A stretch of DNA of 64,000 bases from Bog-756 sp963745955 (GCA_963745955.1 CAVUZI010000007.1:868001-932000); one strand, 5' to 3'. Positions 28,566 to 37,519 are shown, counted from the stretch's first letter. The notes: generated from the sequence alone by a model not told the origin. Translations and numbers: made by a program.

Positions 28566-29342
28566 ATGGGAAGGCTCGACGACAAGGTGGCGGTGATCAC
28601 CGGAGCCGGGAGCGGGATCGGTCGGGTGGCGGCCACGATCTTTGCCCACGAAGGTGCCCGGGTCGTGGTGGCCGACGTGGTCGCCGACCAGGCCGAGTCC
28701 ACGGCCGTCGAGATCGTGGCCGCCGGGGGTGCCGCCACGGCCTTCACCGTGGACGTCTCGGACGAAGCCCAGGTCCGGGCCATGGTCCGCAGCGCCGTGG
28801 ACACCTATGGCGGGCTCGACGTCCTCTTCAACAACGCAGGGATCTTCCCGGACGATGACGGCGGCATCCTCGATACGCCCCCCGAGACGTGGCAGAGAGT
28901 GATGGAGGTCAACCTGAAGGGGGTCTGGCTGGGCTGCCGGGCTGCGGTCCCGGCCATGCTCGACTCGGGCGGCGGGTCGATCGTGAATGTGGCTTCCTTC
29001 GTCGCACTCATGGGAGCGGCCACCGCTCAGATCGCCTACACGGCGTCCAAGGGTGGCGTGCTGGCCATGACCCGCGAGCTGGCCGTCGAGTACGCCCGTC
29101 AGGGAATCCGGGCCAACTCGATCTGCCCCGGGCCCATCGAGACGCCACTGCTGGCCGAACTCCTCGCCGATCCGGTGCGTCGCCAGCGCCGGTTGGTGCA
29201 CATCCCCATCGGTCGGTTCGGCCGCCCTGAGGAGATCGCCAAGGCTGCGCTGTTCCTGGCATCGGACGACGCCTCGTTCGTCACCGGGTCGGCCCTCGTC
29301 GTCGACGGTGGGATCACCGCCGCCTACGTGACGCCGGAGTAG
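28566..29342 (+). CDS. Short-chain dehydrogenase/reductase (classical SDR)
   Basis: A 258-residue protein with an AGGAGGAAACA ribosome-binding site. The nucleotide-binding motif TGAGSGIG is at 12-19, NNAG at 89-92, and the catalytic triad is Ser144, Tyr158 and Lys162 (YTASK). Asp37 after the second strand favours NAD over NADP. The C-terminal GSALVVDGGITAAY is typical. Classical SDRs oxidise or reduce secondary alcohols and ketones; the substrate is unknown. Transcribed alone, divergent from the sulfatase. Confidence 0.9.
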   Translation: MGRLDDKVAVITGAGSGIGRVAATIFAHEGARVVVADVVADQAESTAVEIVAAGGAATAFTVDVSDEAQVRAMVRSAVDTYGGLDVLFNNAGIFPDDDGGILDTPPETWQRVMEVNLKGVWLGCRAAVPAMLDSGGGSIVNVASFVALMGAATAQIAYTASKGGVLAMTRELAVEYARQGIRANSICPGPIETPLLAELLADPVRRQRRLVHIPIGRFGRPEEIAKAALFLASDDASFVTGSALVVDGGITAAYVTPE

Positions 29343-29378
29343 CCGATCGGCGGGCTCCAACGCTTCACGGCGCGATGG

Positions 29379-29669
29379 CTACGCAACAACTCGAGCGACG
29401 ATCGGTTCGCGTTGGGTCGGGTAGTACACAAAGTCACTGCCCCCCGTCGATGACAGCTTGCTCAGTCGCTCACCTTCTGCGTTGAGTATTTCTACATCGG
29501 TTGGGCCCGAGTTCCACACCAGCATCAGCTCCCGCTCCGGTACGTCCTCGATCGGAACTGGCTTCTTCCCAACCTTCAGACGTCGCGTGATGTGTCGACG
29601 AGAACCTTCGGCCGTCCTCCCGAAGATCACGACGGTCACCAACTCGGCGGCAGGGGGGACTTTTGGCAT
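29379..29669 (-). CDS. Hypothetical protein, 96 residues
   Basis: Starts MPKVPPAAELVTVVIFGRTA and ends EPIVARVVA. There is a CCGGAG ribosome-binding site at a reasonable distance. The middle is basic (RRHITRRLKVGKK) and the second half looks like beta strands (ELMLVWNSGPTDVEILN). I recognise no domain. It is convergent with the SDR gene. The balanced composition and lack of the alanine/arginine excess of shadow frames support a real gene. Confidence 0.55.
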   Translation of the reverse strand: MPKVPPAAELVTVVIFGRTAEGSRRHITRRLKVGKKPVPIEDVPERELMLVWNSGPTDVEILNAEGERLSKLSSTGGSDFVYYPTQREPIVARVVA

Positions 29670-30216
29670 TGATCGCTACTCCGGTCATCGAGCGGTCGCT
29701 GAGGCTCACAATGCCATAGCCTCGGGGGCACGGCCCAGTCGTTGAGGATCCGAGCGCTGAACAGGGAGGATGGTGCCTCCCACCGGACCATTTCCGAAGG
29801 GCATGGGCGGTGGCCCGGGTGCCGAGTGGGACCGCCACGATGGCAAAGGCCATGGACGGGCCGCGGGTCACCGGCCGGGGTCCGGTGGAACGCCGAGCTC
29901 GGCGTGCGCTTTCACTCCCGCCGTGATGATCGTGTGCCGGCGCCGGTGTGCCAACGCCGTGTGCCGGCGCCGCTGTGCCAACGCCGTGTGCCAACATCGC
30001 CCGATCGAACCTCGTTCCTCGTCCAGCACGGTGCGCGAGGTCGCTCCGGTGAGGATGGCTCGCATCCGGCCACCATCGTCGGTGTCCCACTGGCACCCCG
30101 GTGTTGTCCGAAGGAATTCGAGCCGGCACCCGACGTTCGAAACCGAAATCCGCGATGAAGGGGATCGGAAGCGAGAGGATGGTGGGGCGAGGGCGAGACA
30201 TACTGGAGGCGAACAA
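29670..30216. other. Non-coding interval with 27-bp tandem repeats
   Basis: Open frames on both strands here are rich in Arg, Pro and His and show no family signal. The notable content is the tandem repeat at 29932-29995. Confidence 0.5.
29932..29995. repeat. 27-bp tandem repeat, two copies plus a partial
   Basis: Copies at 29932-29958 and 29959-29985 differ at one base; a third 10-nt start (GTGTGCCAAC) follows at 29986-29995. The unit itself contains the palindrome GCCGGC. Only two full copies, so it is not a CRISPR. Confidence 0.85.
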
Positions 30217-30402
30217 GTGCCAGAAGGAACACGTGGGGTCGCCGCACATATCTGGCGCCTGGCACAGGAGCACCGCTTGTTGAGGTTCTGCTCCGAGAGG
30301 GATATCGATCCGAACGATCCCGACGTTGACCAACTTTCCCCCATCCTTGATGCCGACGGCAGGATCGTGCCCGATCTCGAGGACATCGACGCAGTCAAGT
30401 GA
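30217..30402 (+). CDS. Small hypothetical protein, 61 residues
   Basis: GTG 30217 has a good ribosome-binding site (GGAGG, 7 nt spacing). The product VPEGTRGVAAHIWRLAQEHR continues with LLRFCSERDIDPNDPDVDQL and ends PDLEDIDAVK: a basic helical start and a strongly acidic end. No known domain. The frame is open upstream, but only the last 61 codons have protein-like composition. It could be a small DNA-associated or regulatory protein; no function is proposed. Confidence 0.45.
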   Translation: MPEGTRGVAAHIWRLAQEHRLLRFCSERDIDPNDPDVDQLSPILDADGRIVPDLEDIDAVK

Positions 30403-30546
30403 GTGTCTCCGGTCCGGGCGTTCTCGAAGCCGGCACGCGGCCATTCGAGCGCACCCGTCGATTGGCCCTCGTGCCGAGGACGGCGAACGGACCGTCGTCA
30501 GCCGCGCCTTCGGCCGACAGCTCCGCCGGTCTCCCAGGTGCAATTC

Positions 30547-30732
30547 CTAGGTTCTGGAACCGACCACTCGACTGGGCGCCGAACTGCGTGAACCATGTTC
30601 CTTCGCCGCCGCCTCGACACTCATCATCACTCGAACGATCGCCTCGTCGAGAAGTAGCCGCATCGGGCCTGACCCGACTACCTCATCGAGCAGCGCCTCG
30701 AGGCAGTCCTGGGGTGTGGATTCGCTCGCCAT
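30547..30732 (-). CDS. Possible small hypothetical protein, 61 residues
   Basis: ATG 30732 gives MASESTPQDCLEALLDEVVG, then helical MRLLLDEAIVRVMMSVEAAA and a basic tail. The composition looks protein-like, but there is no ribosome-binding site and no recognised domain. Listed with low confidence. Confidence 0.25.
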   Translation of the reverse strand: MASESTPQDCLEALLDEVVGSGPMRLLLDEAIVRVMMSVEAAAKEHGSRSSAPSRVVGSRT

Positions 30733-30974
30733 CGGGGCATCTTGTGTCCACCGACGACTGCCGTCAATTTGGTTTTCCGGGTTCCCACACAGAGTGTGCG
30801 CAGGTCACACGGTCAGTGTGAATCAGCGTGAATACCTGCGCCTCCCGTGTCCGACGGCACGCGGAGCGACCAACCGGCCGGTCGGGGTCCACCGGCGGGT
30901 CCGCCGGGCCCGGCCCACGACCGAGGCGAGGAACCGGTCTCAAGTTCGACCGCGTCTGTACCGATGGCGTAGTA

Positions 30975-31009
30975 CCGGGTCTGCCTTGCCCTGAACAAGG
31001 CGGACCCGG
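30975..31009. repeat. Hairpin, 14-bp arms with one G-T pair
   Basis: Arms 30975-30988 (CCGGGTCTGCCTTG) and 30996-31009 (CAAGGCGGACCCGG) with a 7-nt loop. No T-tract follows. Confidence 0.75.
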
Positions 31010-31033
31010 CGACAAGACGGCTGCGGGGGCGAC

Positions 31034-31071
31034 CACCGTCACGCTGGGACCGGCGTCCCAGCGTGACGGTG
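31034..31071. repeat. Perfect hairpin, 17-bp arms, 4-nt loop
   Basis: Left arm 31034-31050 (CACCGTCACGCTGGGAC), loop CGGC, right arm 31055-31071 as its exact reverse complement. It begins 25 nt after the previous hairpin and ends 213 nt before the P450 start. No T-run on either strand; a G+C-rich terminator, a REP-like element or a protein site are all possible. Confidence 0.8.
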
Positions 31072-31284
31072 TGCCTGCCCGGCCCGCACCGAACCGAGTG
31101 TCCGAACTGTCATCGCCCACACCGGCCCACGGCAGATGACCGTACGGATCCACGCGACCGATCCGACACGTTGAGAGCACGTTGGTACACACCCTCGACG
31201 ACGCACGAAACCCATGCGCGCCGCTAGACGTTGGAATGTCGAGGTCCTATGGTGTTGCCCGGGGCGCGCCAAGCAGGAGGTCTG

Positions 31285-32475
31285 ATGTCCGGCACTGCGG
31301 ATTCCGAAGTGGCACACTCACTCTTTGCACCCTCGGTCGCTGATGACCCCCATGCCACCTACCGCGCTATCCGCCGCGACTGTCCGGTGGCCCGCACCGT
31401 CATGGGGAACGACGCGGTGGTGGTCGTCTCGCGGTATGAGGACGTGAACTGGGCGCTGCGCCATCCGGAGTACTTCACGTCGGCCGGCGGAAGCCTCAGC
31501 CTCGGAGAGCAGCCGCTGATCCCCCTCGAGTTCGACCCACCGCAGCACACGAAGTACCGGCGGCTGCTCAGCCCTCAATTCGTCCCCAGGGAGATCCAAC
31601 AGCTCGAACCGGAGGTCCGACGGATTGTCCGGGGCCTGATCGAGAGCGTTGCGCCCAAGGGAACGTGCGACTTCCACGAAGAGATCGCGACGCCACTTCC
31701 ATCGGAGATCTTCATGGCGCTCATGGGCCTGCCCGCGGACGACCTACCCCTCTTCCTCCGCTGGCGGGATGATTCCATCAGACCGCAAGTGGATCCGGGC
31801 GACTTCGAAGGCGCACAACGTATCCGCGCCCAAACCGCGCACGAGATCAGTGAGTATTTCCGAGATCTCATCGACAGCTGCCGCCAGAACCCCTCTGCCA
31901 GCCTGATGTCCCGCATCGTCCACTCGCGGATCGATGGCGAGCTCTTGAGCGAGGCCGAGCTCCTCGGAATCAGCCACCTGCTGTTGCTCGGCGGCCTGGA
32001 CACGGTGACGGCCACCCTCGACTGTATGGTCGCCTTCTTGGCCACCCATCCCGCGCACCGCCACAGAATCGTGAGCGATCCTTCGATCATCCCCTCGGCG
32101 GTGGAGGAGCTCCTACGATGGCTGACCCCGGTGATGGTCGTCCCACGATCGATCAAGGAGGACGTCGAGATGGGCGGGGTCCAGTTGTGTACGGGTGACG
32201 GCGTCATGCTGGCCCTCGGAGCCGCAAATGACGACGAGTCGGAGTTTACCGACCCCGAGGTCGACTTCGACCGTCACCCCAACCGTCACGTGGCCTTCGG
32301 AGGGAGCAACCATTCGTGCCTCGGGGCTCACCTCGCCCGATTGGAGCTGCGGGTCACCCTAGAGGAGCTCCACCGTCGGATCCCCGACTACCGGATCCCT
32401 GCGGGCGTTGCCATCCACTTCTCGCCGGGCATCCGCCAGGCCGATCGGTTGCCGCTCGAGTTCGAACCGGTGTGA
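31285..32475 (+). CDS. Cytochrome P450
   Basis: ATG 31285 has an AGGAGG ribosome-binding site; product of 396 residues. The heme-ligand loop FGGSNHSCLGAHLARLE places the thiolate at Cys345. The ExxR pair is Glu275/Arg278, and the I-helix oxygen-binding motif reads LLGGLDTVTA at 234-243, with Gly-Leu in place of the usual Ala-Gly. Length and the absence of a membrane anchor fit soluble bacterial class I P450s, which need ferredoxin and a reductase; none is encoded nearby. The reaction is monooxygenation of an unknown, probably hydrophobic, substrate. Confidence 0.93.
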   Translation: MSGTADSEVAHSLFAPSVADDPHATYRAIRRDCPVARTVMGNDAVVVVSRYEDVNWALRHPEYFTSAGGSLSLGEQPLIPLEFDPPQHTKYRRLLSPQFVPREIQQLEPEVRRIVRGLIESVAPKGTCDFHEEIATPLPSEIFMALMGLPADDLPLFLRWRDDSIRPQVDPGDFEGAQRIRAQTAHEISEYFRDLIDSCRQNPSASLMSRIVHSRIDGELLSEAELLGISHLLLLGGLDTVTATLDCMVAFLATHPAHRHRIVSDPSIIPSAVEELLRWLTPVMVVPRSIKEDVEMGGVQLCTGDGVMLALGAANDDESEFTDPEVDFDRHPNRHVAFGGSNHSCLGAHLARLELRVTLEELHRRIPDYRIPAGVAIHFSPGIRQADRLPLEFEPV

Positions 32476-32523
32476 GCACCGAGACCTGATCGGGTCCGGT
32501 TCGTTCCCGGCAACCTCAACCTG

Positions 32524-32979
32524 TCAGGTGTAGCGCCAAGCCTGAGCCGGCTCACTACCGGCGGGCCACTCCATGCACTGCACGTCGAACCAGATCGGAA
32601 GCAGATGCTTCACGTAGAAGGCGTGGACCGTCACCGTTGGACCAACCAGGTCGTCGTACTCCTTGATGCGCAGCCGCTGGTCCTTCAGGCGGAACGTCTG
32701 ACACTCGGCCAGTACGGCGTCGACTTCGGCCCGGGTGTCCACGAGCAGGCCGAGGTGGTCATAGCCCGGAGACGATATCGGCTCCGCTCCCTCGGCCAAC
32801 AAGATGAACTGACCATCGTCGGGTCGGAGAAGATGGCATGACTGCCCCACGACCTCGGTGTCGAGCGATTCCCAGCCCAGCACGCCGCAGTAGAACGCGT
32901 CGACGTCGTCGCGGAAGTCCTGGGTGAGCGTTCCCGATGGAAAGGAAAGCTCCATGTGGTTGAATCGCATCCTGACCAT
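32524..32979 (-). CDS. VOC superfamily protein
   Basis: ATG 32979 is preceded by GAGAAGGAGCC and gives 151 residues. N-terminal MVRMRFNHMELSFPSG, GYDHLGLLVDTRAEVDAVLA in the middle and a closing TVHAFYVKHLLPIWFDVQCMEW. The His in FNHMEL and the Glu/Asp near the end are where metal ligands of VOC enzymes lie. The length and the PIWFDVQ ending resemble a glyoxalase-like branch found near aromatic-compound genes. Convergent with the P450; a joint role is possible but unproven. Confidence 0.75.
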   Translation of the reverse strand: MVRMRFNHMELSFPSGTLTQDFRDDVDAFYCGVLGWESLDTEVVGQSCHLLRPDDGQFILLAEGAEPISSPGYDHLGLLVDTRAEVDAVLAECQTFRLKDQRLRIKEYDDLVGPTVTVHAFYVKHLLPIWFDVQCMEWPAGSEPAQAWRYT

Positions 32980-33190
32980 GGCTGGCTCCTTCTCGATGTT
33001 CAGCTGCACACGTCGGCGCCCGACAGGCCGGAGTGGGCCCGAGCGGAATCGAGAGTATCGCCCAAACCGACACCACCACACCGGGGATGACGGCGGGCCG
33101 GGATGTCGGCCGGGTGCCGGCCCGATCCTCCGGCCCCCGGGACGACACTCGCGGCGATGGGCGTAGGGATTCCCTCCTATCGTTTCGGGG

Positions 33191-34030
33191 ATGGACGATT
33201 ACGACGCGATCATCGGCCACTACGAGTCCATTCGCGAAGAGGACCGCATCAGCTCCGGGATGGGTGAGTTGGAGCTTCTGAGGACCCAGGAGGTCCTCCG
33301 CCGCCATCTACCGGCACCGCCGGCCCGGATCCTCGATGTCGGAGGGGCGACGGGTGTCCATGCCGCGTGGCTCACCGGGGATGGCTACCGGGTGCACGTC
33401 GTCGACCTCACGCCCCGCCATGTCGACAAGGTCGTGCACGACCTCGGAGCGTCGGGCGTGACCGCAGAAGTCGGTGACGCCAGGCAGCTCGGACAGGCGG
33501 ACGACAGTTTCGATTGTGTGCTGCTCCTCGGGCCCCTCTACCATCTCACCGACCCCTCCGACCGCATGCGGGCTCTTCGGGAAGCGGCCCGGGTCGTTCG
33601 CCCGTCGGGTGTCATTGCCGTGGCAGCCATCAGTCGGTTCGCGTCGCTCTTCGATGGGCTGGCCCGCGGATACCTGTTCGATCCCGAATTCCGCGCCATT
33701 GTCGAACGTGATCTGGCGGAAGGTCAGCATCGCAATGCCGACAACAGGGAGCATTGGTTCACGACCGCCTATCTCCACGACCCGGCGCAACTCCGGAACG
33801 AGATCACCGGCGCCGGCCTCGAGCTCTTGGACCTGGTCGGGATCGAGGGTCTGGCCGGATGGCTCAGTCACCTCGGAGAGCACTGGAACACGCCGGAGGG
33901 CAGGGCCGTCATTCTCGATTCGGCCCGCTCGGTGGAGAGTGAACCTGCGGTCCTCGGGCTGAGCGGGCACCTGCTCGCCGTCGCCCGCGCGCCGGACCGC
34001 CAAAGCAAGGGGGTCGAATCGCGGCGATGA
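33191..34030 (+). CDS. Class I SAM-dependent methyltransferase
   Basis: A 279-residue protein. Motif I is ILDVGGATGVHAAWL (about 47-61), the acidic residue of motif II lies in VHVVDLTPRHV, and motif IV is FDCVLLLGPLYHLTD. GPLYHL is characteristic of small-molecule methyltransferases of the UbiE/Methyltransf_11 branch. The C-terminal half has a cap region (REHWFTTAYLHDPAQL). It transfers a methyl group from SAM; the acceptor is unknown. Transcribed alone, divergent from the VOC gene. Confidence 0.85.
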   Translation: MDDYDAIIGHYESIREEDRISSGMGELELLRTQEVLRRHLPAPPARILDVGGATGVHAAWLTGDGYRVHVVDLTPRHVDKVVHDLGASGVTAEVGDARQLGQADDSFDCVLLLGPLYHLTDPSDRMRALREAARVVRPSGVIAVAAISRFASLFDGLARGYLFDPEFRAIVERDLAEGQHRNADNREHWFTTAYLHDPAQLRNEITGAGLELLDLVGIEGLAGWLSHLGEHWNTPEGRAVILDSARSVESEPAVLGLSGHLLAVARAPDRQSKGVESRR

Positions 34031-34080
34031 GTTGTCGCCCGTGGCGGCGAAACAGGCGCGGGGCCCGATCCGGCCCCCGG

Positions 34081-35436
34081 CTATGGGATGTCGGCGACCC
34101 AGTTGCCGTGAAAGCCGTACGGCACCCGCACGGGAAGATGGACGACCGCGACCGGGTCCCCTGTGAAGTCCTGTGCGTGCAACACCAACAGATCGCTGGC
34201 CTGGCGGTCGGCGTCATAGACCAGGCTCAGGACGAAACCCTGGTCCTCGGCGGAGGAGGCGGTCTCGGGCACGAAGACAGCCTCTCCGGCGCCACCCGGG
34301 AGAGTCCTGATCTCACTCGACCCACTGGACAGGTCGTGCTTGATGAGTGCACCGCCCATGGTGAACCCGGCCTCGTCCTTCTCCCCGTCGTCAAGCGCCG
34401 CACTGTACCCGTAGCGGTTCCTACGCCCCACCACCCGCTCGTCAACCCGCGGGAACTCCTGGGGACGATCGTCAAGCAGCTGGGTGGCCACCTTGCCGAC
34501 TTCGGGATCGATCGTCCATCGCTCCAGCACCGGTGCGCCTTCGTCCGGTCCGGTCAGGTGGGTCGCGAACATCTTCGGGTGTCGTACGAGATCGATGATC
34601 ACCGCCCCGTCTTCGTCGTAGGCGTTCATCGGGTGGAAGACGTAACAGGGGTCCACATCGCACCACACGACATCGTCCGCCACGCCCTCGAGCGGGAGAA
34701 GCCCGACCCTGCTCTCGTAGCCCTCCGACCAGCGGTAGGGAAAGGAGAATCCTGCGGCCAGGGCCTCCGGACTGAACACGACCGGGAGGTCGTAGACCAC
34801 CGCGTAGGTGCTCGTGAGGGACATGTCGTGGATCGACACCGGTCCACCGACGGGGATGTCGACGACCCGTCTGACCCGCCCGTCCGCGCCGACGACCGTG
34901 TACTGCACCTGGTTGCCCCACGCCCAGTAGTAGGAGACGGCGTGCAGCTCGCCGGTGTCCGGGTCGCGCTTGGGATGCGCGGTGTAGCCGCCCGGGAGGG
35001 TGCCCTGGAAGTCGGATGCTCCGACGGTCTCCAGTAGGTCGGTCAGCTCGTAAGGCCGCGCTCCGGCTTCGACGATGGCGTACGTCCTGCCCGCATGAAC
35101 GATGATGTTGGTGTTCGGAGAAAAATCCATTCCATCGACGATCGGCCCGGGATGTGGGCTCTCACCCAGTGCCGTGGCCACCTCGCCCGAACGGACCCAT
35201 CGATTCCGGTACCAGCGTGCGCTTCCGTCCTCGATCCGGATGCCGTGTACCATCCCGTCGCCGGTGAACCAGTGGTAGGTGGCAGGATCCGGGGCCGTGA
35301 CGGGGTTCGGCCCGTTGCGGAGGTAGCGACCGTTGAGCGAGTCCGGAAGGGCTCCGGTCACCTTCAGGTCGGCCACCGCCACTTCCGTGGCCACCGGCGC
35401 ATAATTTCCCTGCAGGTACGGGTTGGCCTCGCTCAT
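34081..35436 (-). CDS. Carotenoid cleavage oxygenase (RPE65/CCD family)
   Basis: A 451-residue protein, MSEANPYLQGNYAPVATEVA. The seven-bladed propeller family needs four His for the catalytic iron: here His154 (GGYTAHPKRD), His203 (SIHDMSLT), His268 (CYVFHPMNAY) and His443 (YGFHGNW). N-terminal LNGRYLRNGPNP and WFTGDGMVHGI are family signatures. The enzyme cleaves a double bond of carotenoids, apocarotenoids or stilbene-like compounds with O2 to give aldehydes. The proximity of a P450 and two methyltransferases suggests apocarotenoid or aromatic tailoring, which is inference; no carotenoid synthesis genes are in the window. Confidence 0.92.
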   Translation of the reverse strand: MSEANPYLQGNYAPVATEVAVADLKVTGALPDSLNGRYLRNGPNPVTAPDPATYHWFTGDGMVHGIRIEDGSARWYRNRWVRSGEVATALGESPHPGPIVDGMDFSPNTNIIVHAGRTYAIVEAGARPYELTDLLETVGASDFQGTLPGGYTAHPKRDPDTGELHAVSYYWAWGNQVQYTVVGADGRVRRVVDIPVGGPVSIHDMSLTSTYAVVYDLPVVFSPEALAAGFSFPYRWSEGYESRVGLLPLEGVADDVVWCDVDPCYVFHPMNAYDEDGAVIIDLVRHPKMFATHLTGPDEGAPVLERWTIDPEVGKVATQLLDDRPQEFPRVDERVVGRRNRYGYSAALDDGEKDEAGFTMGGALIKHDLSSGSSEIRTLPGGAGEAVFVPETASSAEDQGFVLSLVYDADRQASDLLVLHAQDFTGDPVAVVHLPVRVPYGFHGNWVADIP

Positions 35437-35612
35437 CGCTGCCTCCTGTCGGTCGTCAGACCCCCGTTATAACGGATGGACGAACCGGGCGCCACGGTGG
35501 TTGAGGCCGGGGAACGCGGTCCACGGCTGATGCCGGCGAACATCATCGAGCCGGCGGAGCCGACCCATCGCCAGCCCCGGCTCGGCGCGGGTCCGGCCCG
35601 TAGACTCGAGCC

Positions 35613-36419
35613 ATGGGGACGGACCCGGGCGGCCTCCTGCAACGGAACGAGGGTCGGATCCTGTTCGGCTCCGACCCACAACGGTATGAATCCGGTCGCC
35701 CCGACTATCCGGATCGGGTCTATCAGGTCCTCGCTGAGCGATGCGGGCTCCGGACCGCCTCCCGGATCCTCGAGATCGGGCCGGGGACCGGCCTGGTCAC
35801 GAGGCATCTGCTGGCCACCGGCGCCTCGGTCACCGCGGTCGAGCCCGACCCGGGCCTCGCCGGCTACCTGGCCGACGCCTACCCGGATGTCGAGGTGGTG
35901 GCGGCGTCACTCGAAGAAGCCTCCTTGCCCGACACCGAATTCGACCTCGCGGTGGCCGCGACATCACTTCATTGGGTGGACCAACAGATCGGGCTCGACA
36001 AGTTGGGACGGTGTGTGAGACAGGGCGGATGGGTGGCGCTCTGGTGGACCTTGTTCAGAGACCCCGGGCATCCGGACCCTTTTGCCGAGGCGGTCGAACA
36101 AATTCTGGGGCCGTCCACCAGAGGGGCGTTCGACGAGCCGGGGCGCCCTCCGTTCCAATTGGATCAGGAGCACCGTTTGCGGGACCTCGACCGCTGGGCC
36201 GGGCTCAGCCAGTTGGAATCAGAGCAGTTCCGCTCCCCCCGTGTGTTCTCCGCCCACGGGGCACGAGCTCTCTACGCCTCGATGGCCACCGTGCTGCGCC
36301 GACCGGTCGGAGAGCAGGAGCGACTTCTCAATGCCATCGAAGAGCTCGTCGTGCACCAGTTCGGTGGAGAGGTCGAACGCCAATTCGTCACTGCGATATA
36401 CACCGGACGCCGGCCCTGA
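35613..36419 (+). CDS. Class I SAM-dependent methyltransferase
   Basis: A 268-residue protein. FGSDPQRYESGRPDYPDRVYQVL precedes motif I ILEIGPGTGLVTRHLL (about 52-67), then VEPDPGLAGYLADAYP and AATSLHWVDQQIG. The SLHWVD motif and GRPDYP lead are shared with the broken gene at 630-1459, so the two are paralogues. The acceptor substrate is unknown. Convergent with nothing; 193 nt from the carotenoid oxygenase start and divergent from it. Confidence 0.85.
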   Translation: MGTDPGGLLQRNEGRILFGSDPQRYESGRPDYPDRVYQVLAERCGLRTASRILEIGPGTGLVTRHLLATGASVTAVEPDPGLAGYLADAYPDVEVVAASLEEASLPDTEFDLAVAATSLHWVDQQIGLDKLGRCVRQGGWVALWWTLFRDPGHPDPFAEAVEQILGPSTRGAFDEPGRPPFQLDQEHRLRDLDRWAGLSQLESEQFRSPRVFSAHGARALYASMATVLRRPVGEQERLLNAIEELVVHQFGGEVERQFVTAIYTGRRP

Positions 36420-36524
36420 CGATCGCGAGGTGCGCCGATCCCGAACCGACCCTCCAAAGGCCCGAGGCCACAGCGGGACACCGGCGCTCTGATCGCCGAT
36501 CGTGAGCGGACACGAGACGCTCTC

Positions 36525-37115
36525 GTGCGCCAGTGGAGCCTCATCGTCGCCGCGCTCCCGACGATCCGGCTCGACATTCCGAGTCGGTGTGAGGGATGGC
36601 GCAACCGGGAGGTCCTCGCCCATCTCCGTCTTCAGCCGATCCTGCTGCGCGAATTCCTGGCCACCGCATCGGCTCGCCCGCCCCAAGTCACCTTGCGTGC
36701 GAATCTGGCCGGAACCCGCTCACTTGCCGCGCTCATCGACAGGTCGGCCAGGCAAGGAGCCGGGGAGGCGAGGGTCGACGTCGCCGGGGCGATCGCCGAT
36801 GCCCTGCCCGAGCTGTGGGCTGCCGACCTGGCCGCAACCGTGGTGACCCTGCAGGGCCCGATTCTCCTGGCCGACTATCTCGTCACCCGGTGCGTCGAGG
36901 CGGTGGTCCACGGGATGGACATCGTCCAGCCCATCGAACCCGATCCGGTGGCCCGGGACATTGCCGCCGTTGCGCTCATCGAGGTGCTGGCCATGCGGGC
37001 ACCCCACCTGGTGCCGGATGCACAGGTGCTCCCCCCGTCGGCATGGATCGAGGTTGCCACCGGTCGTCGGTCGGCCCCGACCCGGCTCGCAGGGGCTGTA
37101 CCCGTGATGACATGA
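36525..37115 (+). CDS. Maleylpyruvate-isomerase N-terminal (DinB-like) domain protein
   Basis: 196 residues from GTG 36525. The mycothiol-dependent maleylpyruvate isomerase N-terminal fold is indicated by LDIPSRCEGWRNREVLAHLRL, in which a His at the end of the second helix is the first metal ligand, and by YLVTRCVEAVVHGMDIVQPI, which supplies the second region. The C-terminal GAVPVMT is short. The in-frame sequence upstream (ALIADRERTRDALV) resembles the normal N-terminus of the family but has no ATG, GTG or TTG start, so the true start is uncertain. Family members carry out mycothiol-dependent isomerisation or metal-dependent transfer. Confidence 0.7.
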   Translation: MRQWSLIVAALPTIRLDIPSRCEGWRNREVLAHLRLQPILLREFLATASARPPQVTLRANLAGTRSLAALIDRSARQGAGEARVDVAGAIADALPELWAADLAATVVTLQGPILLADYLVTRCVEAVVHGMDIVQPIEPDPVARDIAAVALIEVLAMRAPHLVPDAQVLPPSAWIEVATGRRSAPTRLAGAVPVMT

Positions 37116-37174
37116 ACGGCCTGCGCATCCATGTGTGTCCGGCGCTGGGAGCGGACGGCGTCGTTCTGCGCCGT

Positions 37175-37519
37175 TCAGCCGATGCAGAACTCGTTGCCCT
37201 CCGGATCGAGCATCACCGTCCAACTCGTCCCATTGCCATGGCGGTCCTCGATCTTCTTGGCGCCCAGAGCGACCAGCCGCGCCACCTCGGCCGCCGGGTC
37301 CCGTGAAGCGAGGTCGACATGCATACGACTCTTCGCCACCTTGGGCTCTGGGACCTGGAAGAAAAGGATCCGCCGGACGCCGCGCTTGTCAGGAGCCTGC
37401 AGGGCCACGAAGTCGTCCCGCTCCATCACCGTTGTGTACCCGGTCACCTCCGACCAGAATGCGGCGAGCCGCCGTGGGTCGGCGGCGTCAAATGTCACGT
37501 TGGAGATGAATGAAGGCAT
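37175..37519 (-). CDS. VOC superfamily protein (glyoxalase-like)
   Basis: 114 residues: MPSFISNVTFDAADPRRLAA, WSEVTGYTTVMERDDFVALQ, the central FFQVPEPKVAKSRMHVDLAS and the ending WTVMLDPEGNEFCIG. This is the glyoxalase-like domain common in actinobacteria (second module HVDLAS...AEVARLVALGA). The His of MHVDL and the Glu of GNEF are probable metal ligands. The fifth VOC protein in the window. Monocistronic. Confidence 0.8.
   Translation of the reverse strand: MPSFISNVTFDAADPRRLAAFWSEVTGYTTVMERDDFVALQAPDKRGVRRILFFQVPEPKVAKSRMHVDLASRDPAAEVARLVALGAKKIEDRHGNGTSWTVMLDPEGNEFCIG

Larger units (their letters stand above)
30403..31284. other. Mostly non-coding interval upstream of the P450 gene
   Basis: Contains one weak candidate small gene (30547-30732, minus) and two strong hairpins (30975-31009 and 31034-31071). 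Everything else reads as shadow frames. Confidence 0.5.

Noticed and set aside
29932..29995. Possible CRISPR
   Set aside because: Two adjacent copies without spacers and no cas genes in the window.
29868..30398. 176-codon minus-strand protein with an HTALAxRRR repeat
   Set aside because: The peptide repeat is only the 27-bp DNA repeat read through; no ribosome-binding site or homologous domain.
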